Assembly (NCBI GenBank): GCA_030744875.1
Contig: JASLPR010000016.1
Span: 1 to 41,640, forward strand
Source of the DNA: Chloroflexota bacterium
GTDB lineage: Bacteria > Chloroflexota > UBA11872 > VXNJ01
Reading direction: 5' to 3'
DNA: 41,640 bases
Shown here: positions 8,274-17,112 of the stretch, in pieces
How positions within the stretch are numbered: the stretch's first letter is position 1
Layout: each line of letters starts with the position of its first letter
Made by a program: the position numbers and the translations under genes
The notes under the pieces: generated by a model
Told to the model about the DNA's origin: nothing
Seen by the model: the letters and a program-made list of their open reading frames with translations, nothing else
The model's database searches: none

Positions 8274-10208
8274 CTAGCCCGACAGCTCCGCATCGGGCGC
8301 GACCTCACCACTCTCCACCCCATCTTGCGACGGCAGAATCACCCGCACCTTCGTGCCCAATCCCGGCTCGCTCTCCAACCGCACGGCGCCGTCGTGGCCG
8401 TGTACGATGCCCAGCACCGACGCCAGCCCCAGGCCGCGGCCGATGAATCGGGTGGTGAAGAAGGGCTCGAACGCGCGCTCGACTACTTCCGGGGTCATCC
8501 CGGCCCCGTTATCGGCGACCTCAATCACGACATACTTCCCGGTCGGCAGCGTCTCCGCGGCCACCGTGCCGGCGAAGAACGATTCATCGATCTCGACCAA
8601 CTCGGTGGACACCGTGATCTCACCGCCGGCCTCGCCGATGGCGTCGCCGGCGTTGGCCACGAGATTCACCACCACCTGTTGCATCTGCCCGGCATTGCCC
8701 TTGATTGGCGGCAAACCCTCGGCGAGCTGGAAACTGAGATCGGTAGATTTTGGCAGCGCCGCCCGCAGCATCTGGTCCAGCTCGCGGGTGACGGCGTTCA
8801 GGTCCATCGGTTCCGGGGTAAAACGTCCTTTGCCCGCGTAAGAGAGCATCTGGTTAGTCAACCCGCTGGCCCGCAGCGCCGTCTCGTGAATCTGCTCCAC
8901 GCTCTCGTGAGCCGGGTGGTCGTCGGTGAGGTCCATGAGCGCTAGGTCGGCATTGCCGATCATCGTCATCAGCATGTTGTTGAAGTCGTGGGCCACGCCG
9001 CGGGCCATCGCGCCCATACTCTCGAGTCGCTGCGACTGGGACATCTGGATCTGGATCTGGTGCATCTCTTTCTGCGCCCGCCGCCGCTCGGTGATGTCCT
9101 GCTTGATCGCGATGTAGTTCTCAATCTTTCCGTCCCGGCCCGGAACCGGCGTGATTATCATCTCCTCGGGGAAGACCGAGCCGTCCTTGCGGCGGTTGGT
9201 CAGTTCGCCCCGCCAGACGTTTCCGGCCGAAATCGTCGCCCACATCTCCGCGTAGAACTCTCCGTCCTGTTCGTCTGACTTCAAGATGCTCGTGCTCTTG
9301 CCCACGATTTCCGCGAGTTGATACCCAGTCAGCTCTTCAAAGGCCGGGTTGGCCCAGATGATGTTCCCGTCGGCGCCGGTGATGACGATTCCGTTCGCCG
9401 CGGCTCCGAGCGCCGCGGTCTGCAACCGCGACTGCTCCTCGGCCTCGCGCCGGGCCGTAATGTCGGTGGTCGATCCGCCGATCCGGATTGCCTCCCCGCC
9501 CGCGTTGCGGGTCACCTGCGCCCGCACCATGATCCAGCGGTACTTGCCATCGGCGGCTCGCAGACGGTGCTCCGAGACCAGGAACGGCGTCCTCCCGGCA
9601 AGGTGTTCGTCGAAAAGGCGTTGGAGTCTGGCTGCGTCGTCGGGGTGGATGAGATCAAGCACCTGGTCCTGGACCGGGTTGTAGTCGACCGGGTAGCCCA
9701 GCATTTCGGCCCAGCGCGGCGATCGATAGTATTCGCCGGTGCGCAACTCCAATTCCCAGATCGCGTCATCCGAACCGCGCAGCGCCGCCTCGTAGCGACG
9801 CTGGCTGCGTTGCAGGTCGCGCGAGGATTCGGCGCGCTCGATGGCATAGCGCATCACCCGCAGCAGCAGCGGGCCGTCGGTCGTCCCTTTGACCAGGTAG
9901 TCCTGGGCGCCGGCCTGCACGGACCTTAGCGCCAGGTCCAGGTTGTCGGTCCCGGTCAGCACCACCACCGGCTGCTCGGGCCGCATGGCCAGCACGCTGC
10001 GCAACGTCTCCAGTCCCGAGGCGTCGGGCAGGGTCAGATCCAGCAGTACGACATCGGCCTCGCCGGCTTCGATCGCTGGCTGCGATTTGCCGAGAGTGCC
10101 GAAATGCTCAATCTGCAGCCCGTTGCCAAAGGCACGCACCGACTCCTGCAGGAGACGGGCGTCGTCCGGGTTGTCTTCGACCAGTACGACCCTGATGGTC
10201 TCCGGCAC
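8274..10208 (-). CDS. Hybrid sensor histidine kinase, REC-PAS-PAS-HisKA-HATPase
   Basis: This 644-residue protein begins with a receiver domain (residues about 5-125): acidic pair Glu11/Asp12, phospho-acceptor Asp57 in VVLLDLTLPD and Lys107 in AQDYLVKG. Two PAS domains follow (about 137-255 and 265-375), each ending in a Thr-Asp-Ile-Thr or Gln-Asp-Ile-Thr PAC motif. Next come the dimerisation helix with His407 in GVAHDFNNML and an ATPase domain with an N-box (VVNLVANAGDAI), DNGAGM, FEPFFTTR and GRGLGLA. No membrane segment is predicted, so it is a soluble sensor. The start is GTG 10208, with GGGAGGA about 13 bases upstream. No response regulator with a DNA-binding domain is encoded nearby, so the output partner is unknown. 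An N-terminal receiver suggests it is itself a relay target. Confidence 0.9.
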   Translation of the reverse strand: MPETIRVVLVEDNPDDARLLQESVRAFGNGLQIEHFGTLGKSQPAIEAGEADVVLLDLTLPDASGLETLRSVLAMRPEQPVVVLTGTDNLDLALRSVQAGAQDYLVKGTTDGPLLLRVMRYAIERAESSRDLQRSQRRYEAALRGSDDAIWELELRTGEYYRSPRWAEMLGYPVDYNPVQDQVLDLIHPDDAARLQRLFDEHLAGRTPFLVSEHRLRAADGKYRWIMVRAQVTRNAGGEAIRIGGSTTDITARREAEEQSRLQTAALGAAANGIVITGADGNIIWANPAFEELTGYQLAEIVGKSTSILKSDEQDGEFYAEMWATISAGNVWRGELTNRRKDGSVFPEEMIITPVPGRDGKIENYIAIKQDITERRRAQKEMHQIQIQMSQSQRLESMGAMARGVAHDFNNMLMTMIGNADLALMDLTDDHPAHESVEQIHETALRASGLTNQMLSYAGKGRFTPEPMDLNAVTRELDQMLRAALPKSTDLSFQLAEGLPPIKGNAGQMQQVVVNLVANAGDAIGEAGGEITVSTELVEIDESFFAGTVAAETLPTGKYVVIEVADNGAGMTPEVVERAFEPFFTTRFIGRGLGLASVLGIVHGHDGAVRLESEPGLGTKVRVILPSQDGVESGEVAPDAELSG

Positions 10209-10352
10209 TGCGATCTTCAGTCCTCCCTGAATTCGCGGGCTCGAACCGACCCCGGCGATCGCCCGATCCGGCCGAGCGTGGAAATTGATTGTCTCCGGAA
10301 CTGGCCCTCAACTCCTATCTCCGGCCGCACAAATCTTCCCGGGAGCTTCATA

Positions 10353-11252
10353 CTAAACAGGCATCGTACGCCCGGTCAGCGCGCGTCCCGCCACCGCCAG
10401 TTCTTCGCCCGGCGGGCCGCAGGGAATGATCCTCGCACCGATCACCTCGATCGCGTGCCGGGCGCGCTCGGCAGCGTTCATCGATTCGTCGTTCCAGCCG
10501 CAGAGGAACGGGATACCGGCGGAGTCGCAGGCGCCCTTGATGGTGTCCCGGGCCGCCGCCATTTCCGGCGGATAGGGCGGGTCGTGCCGGGAGGCGTAGC
10601 CCAGCGACATCCCCATGTCGCCGGGGCCCCACTCGGCGAAGGCGATGCCGGGTACGGTGGTGCTGATGGTGGCGGTCAGCAGGCAATGGCGATCCTCCAG
10701 CTTCAAGCCCAGCATCAGTTCGCCATCCGGGTTCAACGGCCACACGTCGGCCTTCATCACGTAGTCCTCCGGGGTCATATCCCAGATCTCGGCCGGGTGA
10801 TTCTGCCCCGCCGAACCTCGCAAGCCCTCGCCCAGGCCCGACCCGACCCCGGCCTGCGTCATGGGGTACCGGCAGCACTCCACGAATGCCCGCACGGCTC
10901 CCGGGTCGCGGGCGTGCACCATTAGCAGGCCGTGGACTCCGGCCGTGAGCAGATGACGGATCTGCCAGGCGTTAACGTAAACCTCCTCGGGCGAGATACC
11001 GCTGATGGCGGTGGTCACGATCACCGTCGGCGTCGGGTGCCCGCTGCGCGTCGGACCGGCCGCGCGCAGGCCGTCCATAAAGGCCGAAAGTCCTATCACG
11101 TCCAGAGGGCGATGCTCAAAGTCCAGCGACAGGAAATCGGCCCAGGTGCCGGCCAGCGCCCGCCCCGACTCGAAGCTGAGCTCCTCCACGCCGGTGTAGT
11201 AGATCGGCTGGCCCTGCTCCAGGAGTTCGATGCAGCGGTTCACTCTGGCCAT
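10353..11252 (-). CDS. HpcH/HpaI-family aldolase (citrate-lyase-like)
   Basis: The 299-residue protein fits the class II, metal-dependent HpcH/HpaI fold, whose members cleave or form 2-keto-hydroxy acids such as 4-hydroxy-2-oxo-heptanedioate and 2-keto-3-deoxy-rhamnonate. Supporting segments are GVHGLLMVHARDPGAVRAF followed by CCRYP, the metal-ligand Glu in LMLGLKLEDRH, and AEWGPGDMGMSLGY with the Asp ligand. The start is ATG 11252 behind GAAGGTGAG. An SDR lies 81 bases upstream on the same strand. A 2-keto-3-deoxy sugar acid aldolase would suit the rhamnonate-dehydratase-like gene at 32706, but the two are 20 kb apart, so that pairing is only a suggestion. Confidence 0.82.
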   Translation of the reverse strand: MARVNRCIELLEQGQPIYYTGVEELSFESGRALAGTWADFLSLDFEHRPLDVIGLSAFMDGLRAAGPTRSGHPTPTVIVTTAISGISPEEVYVNAWQIRHLLTAGVHGLLMVHARDPGAVRAFVECCRYPMTQAGVGSGLGEGLRGSAGQNHPAEIWDMTPEDYVMKADVWPLNPDGELMLGLKLEDRHCLLTATISTTVPGIAFAEWGPGDMGMSLGYASRHDPPYPPEMAAARDTIKGACDSAGIPFLCGWNDESMNAAERARHAIEVIGARIIPCGPPGEELAVAGRALTGRTMPV

Positions 11253-11333
11253 TGCTCACCTTCCTCTTCTCTTGAGCGCGCCGGGGAAACATCGCGTAGT
11301 CTAGGCCCTGCCCCGGCGTGGCGCGCGGCGGCA

Positions 11334-12173
11334 CTATTCGTAGGCGACATCGCTCCCGTGAAACGTGCCCACCACAGTCTGGTTGTAGTCAAAGATCGCC
11401 CCGGTGACCATGCCCGACTCCTCGGAGCACAGGAAGGCGATCATCCGCGCCACCTCTTCGGAACTGATCAACCGCCCGGCCGGCATGCGCTCGCGGCCCG
11501 CCGGTCCCTGCCAGTCATCGCCACGCCCGTGGTATTGCTTCTGAATGCGGTCCTCGCCCGGTGTGTCGGCCCAGCCCAGGTTGATGGCGTGAGCGCGAAT
11601 TCGCTCGTGGATCAGCATGGCGGCGACGTTCTTGGTCAGAGTCACCAGCGCGCCCTTCGAGGACGAATACGGGGTCAGGTGGGTATCGCCACCGTGCGCG
11701 TTGACGCTGGCCACGGAAACGATTCCCCCCTCGATCTTCTCCCGGCGCATGATCTTCGCCGCGGCCTGCATCATGAAGAAGACCGTCCGCACGTTCACGT
11801 TGAACGTCCGGTCCCACAGTTCTTCGGTGGTGTTCCAGATATTGCCGCGATCGGTTACCCCGGCGCAGTTCACCAGGTAGTCCAGGCGGCCGAAGCGCTC
11901 GTCGGCGCGCCCTACCACCGCCACCCCCTCGTCCGACCGGGTCAGGTCCGCCTGGACAAACTCGGTCGGGCAGCCGGCGTCGCTGAGTTCGCCGGCGACG
12001 CGATCGCCGTTGGCCTGGTTGCGCCCACAGATCACCAGCCCCGCCGCCCCCCGCGCCGCCAGCAGCCGGGCGGCGGCTTCGCCGATCCCCTGGGTACCCC
12101 CCGTAACCACCGCCACGCGACCCTCGAATTGACTGTCCAGACTGTTCCCGGCCATCGACTGCTCGCTTTCCAT
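11334..12173 (-). CDS. Short-chain dehydrogenase/reductase (SDR)
   Basis: This is a classical SDR of about 279 residues. It shows the cofactor motif VVTGGTQGIGEAAA, NCAGVTDRG (the NNAG-like strand), and the catalytic Ser/Tyr/Lys set in VASVNAH and YSSSKGALV. These enzymes oxidise or reduce alcohols and ketones with NAD(P). I place the start at ATG 12173 (MESEQSMAG), with ATG 12155 as an alternative that has GGAAAG about 10 bases upstream. The frame extends to 12275, but that segment is Pro/Gly/Arg-rich and unlike SDR N-termini. The gene is divergent from the zinc dehydrogenase at 12367 and precedes the HpcH/HpaI aldolase. An unusually long loop after the active site (QKQYHGRGDDWQGPAGRERM) could shape substrate choice. 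Confidence 0.85.
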   Translation of the reverse strand: MESEQSMAGNSLDSQFEGRVAVVTGGTQGIGEAAARLLAARGAAGLVICGRNQANGDRVAGELSDAGCPTEFVQADLTRSDEGVAVVGRADERFGRLDYLVNCAGVTDRGNIWNTTEELWDRTFNVNVRTVFFMMQAAAKIMRREKIEGGIVSVASVNAHGGDTHLTPYSSSKGALVTLTKNVAAMLIHERIRAHAINLGWADTPGEDRIQKQYHGRGDDWQGPAGRERMPAGRLISSEEVARMIAFLCSEESGMVTGAIFDYNQTVVGTFHGSDVAYE

Positions 12174-12366
12174 CCCGACGCTGTTCGACCGGCCCGCGGC
12201 GTCTTCCCCACCTTCCGCGGCAACCGGGAGGCAAGGGTACGACAGCCGCCCGGGCGGCGCACCCGCGCCCCTCAAGGCCCCGGCGGCCCCGGTTTGACGC
12301 CGTCACCCGCGCGGCCCACCATTGCTGCGACCGGCGGCGACCGCAATTCACCCAGGGGATTCGCAG

Positions 12367-13383
12367 ATGAAACAGGCAGTCTTTCCCGGCGACGGCAGCG
12401 TAAATCTCGTGGACATGGATATGCCGCGCGCGCCGGACGACTGGGCGGTCGTGAAGGTGGAGGCGATCCCCCTCTGCACGGAGTACAAAGGCTGCTTCGC
12501 CGGCGACACGAACCCGCGCATCGGCCACGAAGCCGCCGGGACGGTCGTGGAAGCCGGGCCGCGGGCCACCGTCCAGCCCGGCGATCGCGTCGTGATGATG
12601 CCTTCGCTGGCCTGTGGTCATTGTGAGATCTGCGAATCCGGCTTCTACATGCACTGCGAGAACTGGCACGACTACCAGGCCGTGCAGGGTACGGTGGCGG
12701 GCATCGGCACAGTCTGTCAGTACATCGCCCGGCCTTCGTTCCTGCTGCTTCCCATCCCGGACGAGCTGTCGATCGAGCGCGGCGGATTGGCCGGTTGCGC
12801 GCTGGGCCCGACCTTCGGCGCCATGCAGAAGCTCAACGTGACGGCCTTCGACACGGTCCTCATCACCGGACTCGGCCCGGTGGGGCTGGGGGGAGTCGTG
12901 AACGGTCACTTCCGCGACGCCCGGGTCATCGCCGCCGATCCGGCCCCCTGGCGCGCCGACCGGGCGCGGACCATGGGCGCCGATCACGTCCTGGATCCGA
13001 CGCGGGGCGATCCGGTTGCCGAAATCCGCGAACTGACCGACGGCCGCGGCGTCGACTACGCCGTCGACTGCTCCGGCAACATCCACGGGCAGCGCTTCTG
13101 CGTCGACGCCACGCGCCGGTTGGGTGGGGTGGCCTTCGTCGGCGAATGCCACGATCCGCTCGCGATCACCGTCAGCGAAGACATGCTGCGCAAGGGTCTG
13201 CACCTGGTCGGGAACTGGCATTTCAACCGCCACGACTACGGCCGCCTCCTGCAGGTGATCGAAGATTCGGATCTGCTGGACCTGCTGGTCAGTCACACCA
13301 TGCCGATGACCCAGATCGAGTCGGCGTTTGCCCTGCAGCAGGCAGCGGAGTCGGCCAAGATTCTGCTGAATCCCTGGGAATAG
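12367..13383 (+). CDS. Zinc-binding alcohol/polyol dehydrogenase (MDR)
   Basis: This 338-residue enzyme is of the sorbitol/threonine dehydrogenase type. Catalytic zinc ligands appear as Cys37 (PLCTEYKG) with His54-Glu55 in IGHEAAG. The structural zinc loop has Cys83, Cys86, Cys89 and Cys97 (ACGHCEICESGFYMHC). The Rossmann motif is ITGLGPVGLGG. It would oxidise a secondary alcohol of a sugar or polyol with NAD(P). The start is ATG 12367 after AGGGGAT; the frame is open to 12322 without a better site. A Gfo/Idh/MocA gene follows 100 bases downstream on the same strand, consistent with a two-gene sugar oxidation unit. Confidence 0.9.
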   Translation: MKQAVFPGDGSVNLVDMDMPRAPDDWAVVKVEAIPLCTEYKGCFAGDTNPRIGHEAAGTVVEAGPRATVQPGDRVVMMPSLACGHCEICESGFYMHCENWHDYQAVQGTVAGIGTVCQYIARPSFLLLPIPDELSIERGGLAGCALGPTFGAMQKLNVTAFDTVLITGLGPVGLGGVVNGHFRDARVIAADPAPWRADRARTMGADHVLDPTRGDPVAEIRELTDGRGVDYAVDCSGNIHGQRFCVDATRRLGGVAFVGECHDPLAITVSEDMLRKGLHLVGNWHFNRHDYGRLLQVIEDSDLLDLLVSHTMPMTQIESAFALQQAAESAKILLNPWE

Positions 13384-13483
13384 CCGCGACGGCCGCCCGC
13401 CGCGCCGCCGATGTACTTGAAAAACAGACCGCGCTGCTATCCAATTGCGCTGCGGCCCGCACCCACAACCGGGAGTCCTGAAC

Positions 13484-14653
13484 ATGGCACAAGAATTGGG
13501 CATCGGCGTCATCGGCATGGGCTGGATGGGCGACCTGCACGCCCGCTCGTACTTGCAGGTGCCGGTGCGCTTTCCGGACGCCGCGGCCGTGCCGAAACTG
13601 GTCATTTGCGCCGATGAATTCGCCGCCCGGGCCGAACGCGCGCAGCGCGCCTACGGTTTTGCGGAGCACACCACCGATTGGCGCGAAGTGGTCGATCACC
13701 CCGCGGTTCACGTCGTGAACGTGACCACCCCGAATCATCTGCATCGCGAAATGGTCGCGGCCGTGGCGGCCGCCGGCAAGCACATCCTCTGCGAAAAGCC
13801 GGTGGGGCGATATCCGGAAGAGACGGTTGAAATCGCCGCCATCGTGGCGAGGTCCGCGGTCAACTCCCACGTCGGCTACAACTACCGCTGGATTCCGGTC
13901 GTGCAACTGGCCCGGCAACTGATCGAACGCGGCGAACTCGGCGACATCACCCACTATCGCGGTCAGTTCCTAGAAGGCTACGCCGCCAATCCTAACGCGA
14001 TGCTTACCTGGCGATTCAAGAAAGACATCGCCGGCACCGGCGTGCTCGGGGACATGATGTCGCACTCCATCGATATGGCGCACATGCTGATCGGCCCGAT
14101 CGAGCGGGTCGTCTCCCAGCAGGAGACCTTCACGGATACGCGCCCGCTGCCGGTTCCCGGTGAGGGCACCCACTTCTCGGTCAGCGAGGGCGGACCCCGC
14201 GGCCCGGTCGAGAACGAGGACTACGTCGGGGCGCTGGTTCAGTTCGCGAACGGCGCGCGGGGCACGCTGGAGTCCTGCCGGATCGTCATGGGCGAGAAGT
14301 TCGGCCTGACCTTCCAGACCAACGGCACCGCCGGGGCGCTCCACTGGCACGGCGAACGCATGAGCGAACTCGAGGTCTACCGCATGGAGGACGAAGCGGA
14401 GCGCGACGGCTTCACTCGGATTCTTACAGGACCCAGGTTGCCCCACCACGCCGCGTTCACCCCGGCGGATGCGCTGCCGATCTCCTACGACGACCTGAAG
14501 ACGATCGAGATGTACGAATTCCTCGAAGCGATCACCGCCGGCCGCCCCAGCGTGCCCGGCATGGCCGAGGCGGCCGCCGTGGCCGAGGTTTCGGCGGCGA
14601 TGCGGCGTTCGTGGGAGTCCGGCGCCTGGGAGGATGTGGTCCCGCTGGGCTAG
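13484..14653 (+). CDS. Gfo/Idh/MocA-family oxidoreductase
   Basis: The protein has 389 residues. The N-terminal Rossmann fold has IGVIGMGWMGDLHARSY, followed by VNVTTPNHLH and the family hallmark LCEKPVGRYPEE. The second domain has the YNYRWIPVVQLARQLI segment and GVLGDMMSHSIDMAHML, where the Asp and His of the catalytic helix lie. These enzymes oxidise, reduce or epimerise sugars and cyclitols. The start is ATG 13484, 13 bases after GGGAG; the frame opens at 13445 but MAQELGIGVIGMG is the natural beginning. It is probably cotranscribed with the zinc dehydrogenase upstream. The exact substrate cannot be assigned. Confidence 0.9.
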   Translation: MAQELGIGVIGMGWMGDLHARSYLQVPVRFPDAAAVPKLVICADEFAARAERAQRAYGFAEHTTDWREVVDHPAVHVVNVTTPNHLHREMVAAVAAAGKHILCEKPVGRYPEETVEIAAIVARSAVNSHVGYNYRWIPVVQLARQLIERGELGDITHYRGQFLEGYAANPNAMLTWRFKKDIAGTGVLGDMMSHSIDMAHMLIGPIERVVSQQETFTDTRPLPVPGEGTHFSVSEGGPRGPVENEDYVGALVQFANGARGTLESCRIVMGEKFGLTFQTNGTAGALHWHGERMSELEVYRMEDEAERDGFTRILTGPRLPHHAAFTPADALPISYDDLKTIEMYEFLEAITAGRPSVPGMAEAAAVAEVSAAMRRSWESGAWEDVVPLG

Positions 14654-14873
14654 GGGCCGTTCGCGGGGCAGCGTGTAGTAGACCCGCCGCGCCTGCTTCT
14701 ACCGCATCGTAATCGACCCGGAGGCGTTGCGCCCCGGCGGCAGATGGCGGCGTTTTCGCCTTGAGCCGGGGACCGCGCCTTTGCCGGCAGGGCCCGGATT
14801 CTGGCGGCACGAGCGGGTGAGCGGCGGCCTGGCAATCGAGCGATTATCTCGCTCTTTCACCCTGCAGAAATAT

Positions 14874-14900
14874 ACTCTTATGGTTCTACGGCATAAGAGT
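14874..14900 (+). promoter_or_regulatory. Palindromic operator, 9-N9-9, at the hsp20 promoter
   Basis: ACTCTTATG (14874-14882), a 9-base spacer, and CATAAGAGT (14892-14900) form a perfect inverted repeat whose last base is the first T of the -35 box. The geometry equals that of CIRCE, the HrcA operator (9-bp arms, 9-base spacer), but the arm sequence differs. A repressor bound here would block RNA polymerase. The regulator is not encoded in the window. Confidence 0.7.
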
Positions 14901-14928
14901 TGACACCATTACACGCAACTCATATACT
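14900..14928 (+). promoter_or_regulatory. Sigma-70 type promoter of hsp20
   Basis: The consensus -35 TTGACA (14900-14905), a spacer of 17 bases and -10 TATACT (14923-14928) make this the best vegetative promoter in the window. Transcription would begin near 14935, leaving a leader of about 40 bases with GGAGG at 14966-14970. Confidence 0.85.
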
Positions 14929-14977
14929 ATGCAGGAATCAAGTCATCACAAATACAACTCAATTTGGAGGATCACCA

Positions 14978-15430
14978 ATGGCAACGATTCAACTCCACCG
15001 CCCCTTTCGCCGCGCCGCCGGCTTCGACTCCGTCTTCGATCAACTCTGGCGTGGCTTCGGACCGGGCCCCCGTGCCCGCGCCGCCGCGGCCCGTCCGGCC
15101 CTGCCGCTGGATATCGAACAAAACGACGAGCGCCTCGTCATCACCGCTTCCCTCCCCGGCTACGAGCCCGGCGATATCGAAGTCAGCGTCGATGAGGACA
15201 TCTTGACCATCAAGGCGGAGCGACCTGACGCCGGCGCCTCCGAAGACGACGAACCCGCCTACCTGCTCCGCGAACGCCGCTACGGCGCCGTAAGCCGCTC
15301 CCTGCGCCTGCCGGAGAATCTCGACGCCGAGAGCGCTGAAAGTGAGTTCCGTAACGGAGTTCTCGCGGTGACGTTCCCTAAAGTAGAGCAGGTAAAACCA
15401 CGACAGATCGAGGTCAAAGCCTCCAACTAG
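14978..15430 (+). CDS. Small heat shock protein, Hsp20/alpha-crystallin family
   Basis: This 150-residue cytosolic holdase binds unfolding proteins under stress. A short N-terminal arm (FDSVFDQLWRGFG) leads to the alpha-crystallin domain from about residue 45: LPLDIEQNDERLVITASLPG, then DIEVSVDEDILTIKAER, an RERRYGAVSRSLRLPENLD strand, and the conserved end EFRNGVLAVTFPK. The C-terminal tail lacks a clear I-x-I motif (VKPRQIEVKASN has IEV instead). The start is ATG 14978 behind GGAGG at 14966-14970. The gene is monocistronic, with its own promoter and palindromic operator upstream and a strong terminator downstream, so it is a self-contained stress-response unit. Confidence 0.95.
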   Translation: MATIQLHRPFRRAAGFDSVFDQLWRGFGPGPRARAAAARPALPLDIEQNDERLVITASLPGYEPGDIEVSVDEDILTIKAERPDAGASEDDEPAYLLRERRYGAVSRSLRLPENLDAESAESEFRNGVLAVTFPKVEQVKPRQIEVKASN

Positions 15431-15442
15431 TCAAGTCATCTA

Positions 15443-15474
15443 ACGGAGGTCCGTTTCCCCCACCGGACCTCCGT
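15443..15474 (+). terminator. 11-bp hairpin directly after hsp20
   Basis: ACGGAGGTCCG (15443-15453) pairs perfectly with CGGACCTCCGT (15464-15474) across a 10-base loop, beginning 12 bases after the hsp20 stop. It lacks a U-tract, so it probably protects the mRNA 3' end or assists the terminator that follows. Confidence 0.5.
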
Positions 15475-15482
15475 CCACGCGG

Positions 15483-15518
15483 ACCCGGGGATCGATCAGA
15501 GATCGGTCCCCGGGTTTT
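15483..15518 (+). terminator. Intrinsic terminator of hsp20
   Basis: ACCCGGGGATCGATC (15483-15497), a 3-base loop and GATCGGTCCCCGGGT (15501-15515) form a 15-bp stem with one wobble pair, followed by a short T run ending at 15518. It separates hsp20 from the glycosidase genes. Confidence 0.8.
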
Positions 15519-15644
15519 GCGCTTTCTGGCGCCTGTCGATGGCCGTTTGACGGGATTCCGGCGGCCCGGTACAAACCGTCTGTCCCGAGCGACGGTGGGC
15601 CGGCCGCCGTCGGCATCGCGACCACCGGAGGCAGCCGTACCGAC

Positions 15645-16991
15645 GTGGCCCGGCTTATCCGCAACGGCGGCATCAGCATGCTCCGCTGGCCCGGCGGCAA
15701 CTTTGCCTCCGACTATTTCTGGCACGAGGGCATCGGCCCGATCGACCGCCGCCCCACCCGGCTCAACCGCGCCCGGCCCGAACTGGAGCCCCACGATCTG
15801 GGCACCGACGAGTTCCTCGCTTTTTGCCGCGACTACGAGATCGAGCCCTTCATCGTCCTCAACGCCGGCTCCGGCTCCATCGAAGACGCCGCCGCCTGGG
15901 TCGAGTACTGCAACGGCCCGGCCGACAGCGAGTCGGGCCGCCGGCGCGCCGAAAACGGCCATCCAGAGCCCTGGGCGGTCAGGTACTGGTCCCTCGGCAA
16001 CGAGCTATGGGGCAACTTCCAGGTGGGCCACGTGGATGCCGAAACTTACGCCCACCGCGCCGACGAGACCGCCCAGGCGATGCGCGCCGTCGATCCCGAC
16101 ATCCACATCACCGCCATCGGCCACATCCGCGACACCACCGGCGGCTGGAACCGTCACGTCGCCCGCGCCGTCGGCGATTCGGTCGATGCCATCGCCATCC
16201 ATCACTATCCCGTCATCATCAGCACCGTCGATCACCCGCCGCCCGACGACGCCATGTGGGACGCCATCACCGCCGGGGCCAATGACGCCGCCGACATCCT
16301 CAGCGACTCCATCGCCGTCATCGATGCCCACTGGTCCGGCGACACGCCGCCCGAAATCTCCTTCGACGAATGGAACAGCTGGGTCGGCGTGCACGGTCAC
16401 GCCGGCTGGCTTGAAGAGCCCTTTCGGCTGCGCGACGGACTCTACGCCGCCGCCCTCTTCAACGAGATCCACCGCCGCGCGGAGCGCATCACGATGGCCC
16501 ACCAGGCGATGATCGTGAACCGTCTCGGCTTCATCGAAGTACGGCCCACCCGAACCTGGCTGACGGCGAGTTTCCAGGCGTTGGCGCTGTACGCCGAACA
16601 CAGCGGAACGATCGCGCTGGCCACCAACTACGCCGGCCCCACCTTCAACACCCGCGCCTTCGGCGGCGCCCCGCCCCAGGCGGATGTCCCGGCGCTGAAC
16701 GTCATGGCCACCGCGACCGTCGACGGCCGCCGGATCGTCGTCGCCGGGGTGAATCTGCAGGCTGAGGGCGACATCGCCGCGCGGATCGAGATCGCCGGAT
16801 CCGCCATCGCCGCCACCGCCACCGTCCGCGAACTGAACGGCGACGACGGCATGGCCTACGACACCTTCGAAGATCCGGGGCGCACCCGAGTAACCGCGCG
16901 GGAAGTTGACCTGGACCCTAAAGATGGCGCTTTTGACTACGTCTTTCCGGCACATTCGGCGACCCTGATCGAGTTGACGATCTCCGGGTAG
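15645..16991 (+). CDS. GH51 alpha-L-arabinofuranosidase, N-terminally truncated copy
   Basis: The 448 residues align with residues from about 240 to the end of the next gene product, including MLRWPGGNFASDYFW, AAAWVEYCNGP and the C-terminal sandwich ending VFPAHSATLIELTISG. Both catalytic Glu are kept: Glu120 in SLGNELWGNF (acid/base) and Glu242 in EISFDEWNSW (nucleophile). What is missing is the first barrel strand and the inserted carbohydrate-binding-like domain of the neighbour. Paralog-like sequence continues a little in frame upstream of GTG 15645 (GIATTGGSRTD), but no complete 5' part exists before the hsp20 terminator. CGGAGG about 12 bases before the GTG could allow translation. Without the first strand an intact barrel is unlikely, so this is probably a pseudogene from a tandem duplication. 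Confidence 0.75.
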   Translation: MARLIRNGGISMLRWPGGNFASDYFWHEGIGPIDRRPTRLNRARPELEPHDLGTDEFLAFCRDYEIEPFIVLNAGSGSIEDAAAWVEYCNGPADSESGRRRAENGHPEPWAVRYWSLGNELWGNFQVGHVDAETYAHRADETAQAMRAVDPDIHITAIGHIRDTTGGWNRHVARAVGDSVDAIAIHHYPVIISTVDHPPPDDAMWDAITAGANDAADILSDSIAVIDAHWSGDTPPEISFDEWNSWVGVHGHAGWLEEPFRLRDGLYAAALFNEIHRRAERITMAHQAMIVNRLGFIEVRPTRTWLTASFQALALYAEHSGTIALATNYAGPTFNTRAFGGAPPQADVPALNVMATATVDGRRIVVAGVNLQAEGDIAARIEIAGSAIAATATVRELNGDDGMAYDTFEDPGRTRVTAREVDLDPKDGAFDYVFPAHSATLIELTISG

Positions 16992-17112
16992 CCCGCTCCC
17001 CGACGCCGCGCGAGCAGCGCCGGCGGCTGAGTGCTAAATTGTCGCTCACCGCTCGCCCCTGACCAGTCGGAGCGGGCATCCGCAACGGCCGGTGAAATGG
17101 AGATCGCCCCGT

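Larger units (their letters stand above)
14654..14977. other. Non-coding interval upstream of hsp20
   Basis: No convincing gene lies in these 324 bases. From about 14835 the composition turns AT-richer and signals cluster. A 6-bp hairpin GAGCGA/TCGCTC (14838-14854) followed by TTTC may end transcription from the upstream oxidoreductase gene. Then come the 9-bp palindrome at 14874-14900 and the hsp20 promoter (14900-14928). The hexamer TATACT occurs twice (14871-14876 and 14923-14928); only the second has a good -35 partner. The stretch 14654-14830 is GC-rich with nothing I can name. Confidence 0.6.

Noticed and set aside
13400-13475. Minus-strand tRNA-like stretch (CAATTGGATAGC resembling a D-arm, followed by a T-rich loop)
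   Set aside because: The D-stem pairs only partly, the anticodon stem is poor and no T-loop or acceptor pairing can be found, so it is not a tRNA gene or a convincing remnant.
14871-14876. First TATACT as a second hsp20 promoter
   Set aside because: No acceptable -35 element lies 16-18 bases upstream.
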